Below are positions 50,132-56,752 of a stretch of 64,000 bases of DNA, piece after piece. Position numbers and translations under genes: made by a program. Numbering within the stretch: position 1 is the first letter of the stretch; the number at the start of each line of letters is the position of its first letter. The notes beneath the pieces are model-generated. The model saw only the letters and a list, made by a program, of their open reading frames with translations, searched no databases and was not told the DNA's origin. The DNA comes from Catellatospora coxensis (GTDB lineage Bacteria; Actinomycetota; Actinomycetes; Mycobacteriales; Micromonosporaceae): assembly GCF_016862635.1 (NCBI RefSeq), contig NZ_BONI01000002.1, forward strand, positions 124,001 through 188,000, given 5' to 3'.

Positions 50132-51498
50132 CCGGTTCCGTCGACTTGACGCCCCTGGTGGACGCGCTGCCCGCCGGCTGCGTCATCGCCGACCCGGACC
50201 GCATGGACGCCTACCGGTGGGACCGCGCCAACGATCCTCACGCCGGTGTGCCGCTCGCGGTCGTCCGGGCCACCTGCACCGCCGATGTGCAGGCCGTGAT
50301 GCGGTTCGCCACCGCACACCGCGTCGCCGTGGTGGCCCGCGGGGCCGGGTCCGGCCTGTCCGGCGGCGCGTCGGCCGTGGCCGGGTGCCTGGTCGTCTCG
50401 ACCGAACGCATGCGCGAGATCACGGTGGATCCGTCGTCGCGTACCGCGGTCGTCGAGCCGGGCCTGTTCAACGCCGAGGTCAAGGCGGCGGCCGCCGAGC
50501 ACGGCCTGTGGTATCCGCCCGACCCGTCGTCGTACGAGTTCTGCTCGATCGGCGGCAACGTCGCCACCAACGCCGGCGGCCTGTGCTGCGTGAAGTACGG
50601 CGTCACCGGCGACTACGTGCTCGGGCTGACCGTCGTGCTCGCCGACGGCACCGCGGTCGAGCTGGGCGGCCCCCGGATCAAGGACGTCGCCGGGCTGTCG
50701 CTGACCAAGCTGTTCGTCGGCAGCGAGGGCACGCTGGGCGTCATCACCCGGATCGTGCTGCGGCTGCTGCCGGCCCAGCGGCCGCGGGCCACCCTGGTCG
50801 CGACGTTCGCGTCACTCGACGACGCCACCGGCGCCGTCCTGGCGGTCACCCGCGGGCTGCGCCCGTCGATGCTGGAGTTCATGGACCGCACGTCGATCAA
50901 CGCCGTCGAGGACCTGACCAGGATGGGCCTGGACCGCAGCGCCGAGGCCATGCTCGTCATCCAGTCCGACGAGCCCGGGACGCACGCGGCGGAGGAGATC
51001 GCGCGCATCGGCGAGCTCTGCCGCACCGGGCACGCCGTCGAGGTGTTCACCACCGACGACCCGGACACGGGTGAGGCGTTCACCGTGGCGCGGCGCATGG
51101 CGATCCCGGCGATGGAGAAGAAGGGTGCGCTGCTGCTGGAGGACGTCGGCGTGCCGGTGCCCGAACTCGGCACGCTGGTACGCGGCATCGAGGAGATCTC
51201 CCGGGCCCGCGACGTGCGAATCGCCGTCATCGCCCACGCCGGGGACGGCAACACGCACCCGCTGATCGCCTTCGACCCGATGGACGCCGACCAGTCGGCG
51301 CGCGCCCAGCTCGCCTACGGGGAGGTGATGGAGCTCGCCATCGGCCTGGGCGGCACGATCACCGGCGAGCACGGCGTCGGCCGGCTCAAGAAGGCGTGGC
51401 TGCCCGACTACCTCGGCCCGGACGCGCTGGAACTCAACCGGCGCATCAAGGACTGCCTCGACCCGGCGGGAATCCTCAACCCCGGCGCGGTCTTCTGA
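50128..51498 (+). CDS. FAD-binding oxidoreductase, GlcD / D-2-hydroxyacid dehydrogenase type
   Basis: A 456-residue PCMH-type flavoprotein. FAD-binding motifs are VARGAGSGLSGGASA, YPPDPSSYEFCSIGGNVATNAGG and VGSEGTLGVITR. The C-terminal FAD-oxidase domain ends in the typical HAGDGNTHP and GEHGVGRLKKAW. It should oxidise a 2-hydroxyacid (glycolate, lactate or similar). No GlcE or GlcF (iron-sulfur) gene is next to it, so it may work alone with another acceptor. The start ATG at 50128 is coupled to a short leader ORF; see the alternative GTG at 50101. Confidence 0.9.
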   Translation: MTGSVDLTPLVDALPAGCVIADPDRMDAYRWDRANDPHAGVPLAVVRATCTADVQAVMRFATAHRVAVVARGAGSGLSGGASAVAGCLVVSTERMREITVDPSSRTAVVEPGLFNAEVKAAAAEHGLWYPPDPSSYEFCSIGGNVATNAGGLCCVKYGVTGDYVLGLTVVLADGTAVELGGPRIKDVAGLSLTKLFVGSEGTLGVITRIVLRLLPAQRPRATLVATFASLDDATGAVLAVTRGLRPSMLEFMDRTSINAVEDLTRMGLDRSAEAMLVIQSDEPGTHAAEEIARIGELCRTGHAVEVFTTDDPDTGEAFTVARRMAIPAMEKKGALLLEDVGVPVPELGTLVRGIEEISRARDVRIAVIAHAGDGNTHPLIAFDPMDADQSARAQLAYGEVMELAIGLGGTITGEHGVGRLKKAWLPDYLGPDALELNRRIKDCLDPAGILNPGAVF

Positions 51499-51567
51499 CC
51501 CCGGTGGTCGCCACCGGGCGGCCCGGCCCGTTCACCTGATCGTCGACCGCCTGCGGAATTCGGACGC

Positions 51568-53844
51568 GTGACCACACCGGATAGGGTGACCTATGTGGAC
51601 GAACGCACCAGCCCGGTCACGCAGTTCTGCGCCAATCTCCGAACCCTGTGGCAGGCATCCGGACGTGACCTGCCGAGCATCGCCCGGCAGGTGCGCATCA
51701 GCCGGACCCAGCTCTACGCGATCCTCGACGGGCAGATCAAACGACCGCCGGACTTCGAGACCCTGGTACGCCCGTTCGTGCTCGCCTGCGGCGCGAGCGA
51801 GGCCGAACTCGCCGAGTGGCGCCGCCGCCACGACGTGCTCGTCGGCGTCCACGAAGGACTGCGCCGGCGCGGCGGCTCCCGGCCCGCGGGCCCGAACCTG
51901 CTGCCCGCCATGGCCGGCAGCTTCGTCGGCCGCACGGCACTGCTGAGCGCGCTGGACACCGCCGCCCAGCCGGTCACGGTGGTGTCCGGGCCGCCCGGCA
52001 TCGGCAAGACCACGCTCGTCGTGCACTGGGCGACCGGCCAGGCCACCGCCTTCCCCGACGGCCGCCTGTACGCCGACCTGCGCGGATACGCCCGCGACGG
52101 CGACATCCTCGACCCGGCCGACGCGATCCGCGTCTTCCTCGACGCGCTCGGGGTGCCCGCCCGGGACATCCCCGCCGACCACGCCGCGCAGGCGGCCCGG
52201 TTCCGCGGCCTGGCCGCCGAGCGCCGCCTGCTCGTCGTGCTCGACAACGCCCGCGACGCCGACCAGGTGCGCCCGCTGCTGGCCGCCGGCCCCGGCGTAC
52301 GCACGATCGTGACCAGCCGCAACCCGCTGACCTCGCTCCTCGCCGAGTACGCCGCCGCACCGGTGCCCGTCGAGCTGCCCAGCCAGGCCGAAGCCGTCGA
52401 GCTGGTCCGGTCCCGGCTGCCCGGCCCGGCCGACGACACCGCGGCCGCCGACGCCGTCGCCGCCTGCGGGCGGCTGCCGCTGGCGCTCGCGCTGATCGCC
52501 GCCCGGGTCGCCCAGACCGGGTCGCCACTGGCGACCGCCGCCGCCGACCTGCACCGGGCCGGCTCGCGCAGCCACGACACCCTGCACGCGGTGTTCTCCT
52601 GGTCGTACGCGGCGGTCAGCCCGGCCGCCGCGCGGCTGTTCCGCCGGCTCGGCCTCACCGCCGGACCCGACATCGCCGCCGACGCGGTCGCCGCCCTCGC
52701 CGGAGTGCACGACGCCCGCGCCGAGCTCGACGAGCTGGTCGACGCCGGTCTGCTGGTCGAGCACCGGCCGGGCCGCTACCAGCTGCACGACCTGCTGCGC
52801 GACTACGCCCACGAGCAGGCCCGCGCCGTCGACGACGGCGACGAGCGCCGCGACGCGCTGACCAGGCTGCTCGACCACTACACGCGCAAGGCTCACGAGG
52901 CCGACCGGGTCCTGAACCCGATCCGCCCGGCGATCCCGCTGCCCGTGCCGCCGTCCGAGGGCAGCCACCGCCCCGACTACCGCACGGCGCTGGCCTGGCT
53001 GGAGGCCGAGCGTTCGGTGCTGATGGCGACGCTGCGCCAGGCCCGCGACGACGGCCAGGACCAGTACGCGTGGCAGCTCGGCTGGGCGCTGGACACGTTC
53101 CTGTACGAGCAGCACCGCTGGCACGACGAGGGGGCGGCGTGGGCGGTGGCGCTGCGGGCGGCGACCGCTTCGATGGACCACGCGGCGGCCGCGCACGCCC
53201 ACCGGTTCCTCGGCGCGGTCGCCGGGCGGCTGCAGCGGTTCGCCGACGCGTACACCCACATGCACGAGTCGATGCAGCTGTGCCGGGACACCGGTGACCA
53301 CCGCGGGGAGGCCGAGACCGAGTTCGTCCTGTCCTACGTGTGCTTCCTGCAGGGCGACCTGGCCAAGGCGCTGGCCCACATCGAGCGGTCCCTGGAGCTG
53401 TGGTCCGGGCTGTCCGACCCGAGCTGGGCGGGCCGGGCCGCCAACGGCGTCGGCCTGTACCTGGTCTACGGCGGCGACCCGGCGGCGGCGATCGGGTACT
53501 TCCAGCGGGCCGCCGCCGACCAGCACCTGGCCGGCGACACCGTGAACGAGGTGGTCTCCCTGGACAACATCGGCCAGGCCCACCACGCCCTCGGCGCGTA
53601 CGCCGCCGCGATCGAGCAGTACGACATCGCCCGTGACCTGGTCCGGGAGCTGGGTGACCCGGTCCTGGACGCGCAGCTGGCCAACCACGCCGGCGACGCG
53701 TTCCAGGCGCTCGGCGATCACGCCACGGCCCGTGAGCGCTGGGAGCACGCGTACAAGCTGTATGCCAACGCCGGCCATCCGGTCGCCGACGACGTCGCCC
53801 ACAAGCTCGCGGTCCCGCAGCCGGATCCGGGCGACCGCCGGTGA
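51568..53844 (+). CDS. HTH/NB-ARC/TPR regulator
   Basis: A 758-residue STAND regulator: an N-terminal helix-turn-helix (VTQFCANLRTLWQASGRDLPSIARQVRISRTQLYAILDGQIKRPP), NB-ARC (Walker A GPPGIGKTTLV, Walker B RLLVVLDNARD, FSWSYAAVSPAAARLFRRL), a winged helix (YQLHDLLRDYAHEQARA) and a TPR domain (about 520-745). The start GTG 51568 has no SD; GTG 51595 lies seven bases after TAGGGT, which with TTCGGA 17 bases earlier could drive a leaderless transcript, so the true protein may be nine residues shorter. It belongs with the four other STAND regulators in this region. Confidence 0.87.
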   Translation: MTTPDRVTYVDERTSPVTQFCANLRTLWQASGRDLPSIARQVRISRTQLYAILDGQIKRPPDFETLVRPFVLACGASEAELAEWRRRHDVLVGVHEGLRRRGGSRPAGPNLLPAMAGSFVGRTALLSALDTAAQPVTVVSGPPGIGKTTLVVHWATGQATAFPDGRLYADLRGYARDGDILDPADAIRVFLDALGVPARDIPADHAAQAARFRGLAAERRLLVVLDNARDADQVRPLLAAGPGVRTIVTSRNPLTSLLAEYAAAPVPVELPSQAEAVELVRSRLPGPADDTAAADAVAACGRLPLALALIAARVAQTGSPLATAAADLHRAGSRSHDTLHAVFSWSYAAVSPAAARLFRRLGLTAGPDIAADAVAALAGVHDARAELDELVDAGLLVEHRPGRYQLHDLLRDYAHEQARAVDDGDERRDALTRLLDHYTRKAHEADRVLNPIRPAIPLPVPPSEGSHRPDYRTALAWLEAERSVLMATLRQARDDGQDQYAWQLGWALDTFLYEQHRWHDEGAAWAVALRAATASMDHAAAAHAHRFLGAVAGRLQRFADAYTHMHESMQLCRDTGDHRGEAETEFVLSYVCFLQGDLAKALAHIERSLELWSGLSDPSWAGRAANGVGLYLVYGGDPAAAIGYFQRAAADQHLAGDTVNEVVSLDNIGQAHHALGAYAAAIEQYDIARDLVRELGDPVLDAQLANHAGDAFQALGDHATARERWEHAYKLYANAGHPVADDVAHKLAVPQPDPGDRR

Positions 53845-53871
53845 TCGGGTGATCGGTTAAAGGTGCTTCGG

Positions 53872-54459
53872 TCAGCGCCGGTAGCAGCGCCAGGCGTACG
53901 CGTCGGCGGGGTCGGCGGTCCGCGCGTAGGCGCCCTTGCCGTAGGCGTCGGCGCACGCGACGTCCATGTCGACGGCTCGCACGAACACCAGCAGGCGTAC
54001 GCACTGCCAGCCGCCGTCCGCGCGGGGCGTCGCCATGGAGCCGTTCACGTGCTGCCAGCAGTACTTCGTCGCCAGCTCCTGCACCCCGGCCGCGTCGGCG
54101 GGGCCGACCTCCCGGTCAGGTGACCGCGAGGGGCCGGCAGCAGCCGTGGTCGCGGGTCGTGTCGGGCCGGCTGAGCTCGGCGCGGCCGCAGGGGTGGCCG
54201 TGGGCCGGGCCGATTCGACGGTCGGCTGCGCCGGGCCGATCGACCAGCTGCCGTCGGACGCGGTGTCGGGATGCCACGCCGAGGGCGGGGAGCCCGCATC
54301 GTCGCCGCCGGTGAACAGCGGCTGGATGCAGAGCAGCACGGCCAAGGCTGTGGCGCTGAACAGCCACCACCGTCGCAGGCGGCGTCGGCGCTGGTGATCG
54401 GTGTGCTGCGGCCGGCCGGCCCGGTCTTCTCCACCGGCTGCCGTCGTCTCGTCTGGCAC
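53872..54459 (-). CDS. single-pass membrane protein, hypothetical
   Basis: A 195-residue protein. A cytoplasmic Arg-rich segment (about 20-30) is followed by one transmembrane helix (LFSATALAVLLCIQPLF), a long Pro/Ala/Thr/Ser linker (about 55-118) and a C-terminal domain with paired Cys (KYCWQHV, WQCVRLLVF, VACADAY, WRCYRR). The start GTG at 54459 has the SD AGGAGG. I recognise no family. It converges on the HTH/NB-ARC regulator gene. Confidence 0.7.
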   Translation of the reverse strand: MPDETTAAGGEDRAGRPQHTDHQRRRRLRRWWLFSATALAVLLCIQPLFTGGDDAGSPPSAWHPDTASDGSWSIGPAQPTVESARPTATPAAAPSSAGPTRPATTAAAGPSRSPDREVGPADAAGVQELATKYCWQHVNGSMATPRADGGWQCVRLLVFVRAVDMDVACADAYGKGAYARTADPADAYAWRCYRR

Positions 54460-54810
54460 GTGTGCAGTCCTCCTCGCGACGCTGCGACGCCTGGTCGGCC
54501 GGCACCACGACGCTCGTGCGCGGCCGGGGTGACGCGGCGGCAGGCCGACACCAGGTGGACGTCACTTTCCTTCATCACCTTCGTGATCAAGGCACATAAT
54601 GGCCATCCGCCCGAACCTGCGCAAGCCGGGACCACTCGCACTCCGGTCACGACGGCCGTCCGGGTATTGGCCACGCCCACCCGCACGCCCCGGACGGCGG
54701 GTGCCTTCTCGGACCGTTTGACCACATCAACGCGGCATTTGCCCTAGCGTTTGGAATAAACCGGAAGCGATGACGCGCCGGGTCGAAATCAATGACATCC
54801 GGGGACGCAC
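54460..54810. other. 351-bp divergent intergenic region
   Basis: Between a leftward membrane-protein gene and the rightward SHOCT gene. It contains a small repeat ATCAC-CTTC-GTGAT (54574-54587) near a CATAAT (54595-54600), and an AT-richer tract around 54730-54765. No coding frame or clear promoter could be supported. Confidence 0.4.
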
Positions 54811-55218
54811 ATGATGACCATGGCCCAGTCGTCGTTCGGCAACGGCGACTTCCTGCTGTTCATGTTCGAGTTCTTCCTGTTCGTGATCTGGTTCTGGCTG
54901 CTGATCATGATCTTCTCGGACCTGTTCCGTGATCACGAGACCTCAGGCTGGGCCAAGGCCCTGTGGACCATCCTGGTCATCGTCCTGCCCTTCCTGGGCA
55001 TCCTGCTCTACCTCATCGTGCGCGGCCGCGGCATGACCGACCGCGCCCTGAAGCAGCAGCAGGCAATGAAGCAGCAGATGGACGCGCAGATCCGCGCCGC
55101 CGTCGGCACCGGCGGCTCGCCCGCCGACCAGATCGCGCAGGCGAAGTCGCTGCTCGACACCGGAGCGATCACCCAGGCCGAGTTCGAGGTCCTCAAGAGC
55201 AAAGCGCTGTCCTCCTGA
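54811..55218 (+). CDS. PLDc_N-like membrane protein with SHOCT domain
   Basis: A 135-residue protein. Two membrane helices (about 11-36 and 48-69) enclose DLFRDHETSGWAKALW, the common PLDc_N-type pattern, and the C-terminus (about 104-133, DQIAQAKSLLDTGAITQAEFEVLKSKAL) is a SHOCT oligomerisation domain. A charged Gln-rich helix lies between. Such proteins are common small membrane components of actinomycetes with unknown specific function. The start is ATG 54811; ATG 54814 and 54820 are alternatives. Confidence 0.9.
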   Translation: MMTMAQSSFGNGDFLLFMFEFFLFVIWFWLLIMIFSDLFRDHETSGWAKALWTILVIVLPFLGILLYLIVRGRGMTDRALKQQQAMKQQMDAQIRAAVGTGGSPADQIAQAKSLLDTGAITQAEFEVLKSKALSS

Positions 55219-55287
55219 CCTGCGGCGCGGTTTCGGGCCCGGTCCTTCGGGGCAGCGCCGGCATACGCGCGGTGCCATAGTGGCGCG

Positions 55288-55869
55288 ATGAAGGCAGACC
55301 TGCACGATTACCTCAGGGGCGGCCGCGACTCGCTGCTGTGGAAGCTCGACGGGCTCGGCGAGTACGACATCCGGCGGCCGCTGACCCGGACCGGCACCAA
55401 CCTGCTCGGTCTGGTGAAGCACTCGGCGGCCACGGAGATCCTCTACTTCGGCGTCGTGTTCGGCCGGCCGTTCGAGCAGGAGCTGCCCTTCGTCGGCGAG
55501 GCGGCGGAGGCCAACGACGACATGTGGGCGACCGCGGACGAGACCCGCGAGCAGATCGTGGACCTGTACCGCCGCGCGGCCGCCCACGCCGACGCCACCA
55601 TCGAAGCCCTGGCGCTGGACGACCTCGGCCGGGTGCCGTGGTGGGGCGATGCGACGCCCACGCTGCGCCACGTCCTGGTCCACGTCACCGCCGAGACGCA
55701 GCGGCACGCCGGCCACGCCGACATCGTGCGCGAACTCATCGACGGCGCGGCCGGGCTGCTGCCCAGCCACGACAACCTGCCCGCCGCCGACGAGCCGTGG
55801 TGGACGGACTACCACCGGCGCGTGGAGCAGGCCGCCCTGGACGCCGACAGACGGACGACCGCCGAGTGA
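55288..55869 (+). CDS. DinB-family (DUF664-like) protein
   Basis: A 193-residue four-helix-bundle protein: LRGGRDSLLWKLDGLGEYDIRRPLTRTGTNLLGLVKHSAATEILYF, then LRHVLVHVTAETQRHAGHADIVRELIDG, the metal-binding His pattern (H in VKH, H in HVL/VHV, H in RHAGH) of the DinB/MST superfamily. Such enzymes are metal-dependent thiol transferases or damage-inducible proteins; mycothiol use is plausible in an actinomycete but not proven. The start ATG at 55288 is close to a CATAGT hexamer (about 55273-55279), hinting at a leaderless mRNA. Confidence 0.87.
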   Translation: MKADLHDYLRGGRDSLLWKLDGLGEYDIRRPLTRTGTNLLGLVKHSAATEILYFGVVFGRPFEQELPFVGEAAEANDDMWATADETREQIVDLYRRAAAHADATIEALALDDLGRVPWWGDATPTLRHVLVHVTAETQRHAGHADIVRELIDGAAGLLPSHDNLPAADEPWWTDYHRRVEQAALDADRRTTAE

Positions 55870-55873
55870 GGAA

Positions 55874-55910
55874 ACCGCTGACCGTGGCGACAGCCACCGC
55901 GGTCAGCGGT
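55874..55910. terminator. bidirectional hairpin terminator
   Basis: ACCGCTGACCG (55874-55884) and CGGTCAGCGGT (55900-55910) are perfect complements, extended by GG/CC pairs near the loop. It sits between the convergent stops at 55869 and 55934. Confidence 0.75.
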
Positions 55911-55933
55911 CGGTGCGTCTCGTCCGGGCCGGG

Positions 55934-56578
55934 TCAGCGCGAAGGCGTCGGTGTGGGACCGGCCAGGGCCTGCAGCTGCTGCTGCTCGCTGGCGGCAGTG
56001 GCTTTGAGCTGATCGGCGATGCCCTTGACGGTGGGATCGACGCCGTTGGCGAGCTCGGCGGTGATGGAGCCGAGCAGGCCCTCGTGGTTGGCGGAGAACA
56101 GCTCGACGACCCGGGCCTGGAACTGCTCAGGGCTGAGTCCCTGCAGTGTGGCGGCGTCGGGCATGGCCGGCAGTGACGGCATCGTGTTCGGCGCGGCGGA
56201 CGCCATCGCGGGCATGGACGCCATCGCACCGGGCGCGGCCGAGGGCACCGGCAGGTTGTGCTGGGTCAGCCAGGCGGTCAGCTGGTCGATCTGCGGTTGC
56301 GAGGCCGATTGGACCTCGGTGGCATACTGCTTGAGCCCGACCGACTGGGCGCCTTCGACGGCCTGCTGCGCGAGCCAGCGTGCCTGCTGCCGCAGGGCGA
56401 TGGCCTGCTGTGCGAACTGGACGTCGGTGTTGTTGAACTGGCCGGAGGCGCTGGGCTGTGCGGCCACGACGGCCGGTGCGGCCGGTGTCGCCGTGGTGGC
56501 GCCGCAGCCGGTGACGGCCGCGCCGGCCATGGTCATGGCGGCGGCGAGCAGGACCAGGGATCGGGTCCGGGTGTTCAT
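55934..56578 (-). CDS. DUF305-like lipoprotein with degenerate metal site
   Basis: A 214-residue lipoprotein: the signal peptide ends in the lipobox VTGC (Cys 25). The mature domain reads NNTDVQFAQQAIALRQQARWLAQQAVEG then SQPQIDQLTAWLTQHN, matching the DUF305 ferritin-like pattern, but where the family has a His-His pair after the MIPHHEQA-type helix this protein has Leu-Arg. A linker repeating Met/Pro/Ala follows, and a second helical segment (SPEQFQARVVELFSANHEGLLGSI). The loss of the His pair suggests altered or no metal binding. The start is ATG 56578. Confidence 0.72.
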   Translation of the reverse strand: MNTRTRSLVLLAAAMTMAGAAVTGCGATTATPAAPAVVAAQPSASGQFNNTDVQFAQQAIALRQQARWLAQQAVEGAQSVGLKQYATEVQSASQPQIDQLTAWLTQHNLPVPSAAPGAMASMPAMASAAPNTMPSLPAMPDAATLQGLSPEQFQARVVELFSANHEGLLGSITAELANGVDPTVKGIADQLKATAASEQQQLQALAGPTPTPSR

Positions 56579-56702
56579 GCGTTTCCTCCGGTGATCGGCA
56601 CACAGTTCCGGATCACCGTATGACGCGGATAGCGGCTTTGTTGGCGAATCAGCCGATTGGTCGCTTTAGGCTTCACGTCGCCGCCTGCGGCTCAGCACGC
56701 GC

Positions 56703-56737
56703 AAGGGGCGCCTTCCCTGCCAGGGAAGGCGCCCCTT
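56703..56737 (-). terminator. hairpin terminator of the second subtilase
   Basis: AAGGGGCGCCTTCCCTG and its perfect complement flank a single central base, a 17-bp palindrome that in RNA would form a long stem with a small loop. It lies 16 bases beyond the subtilase stop (56753). Confidence 0.8.
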
Positions 56738-56752
56738 CTACTGCGTGGCCGG

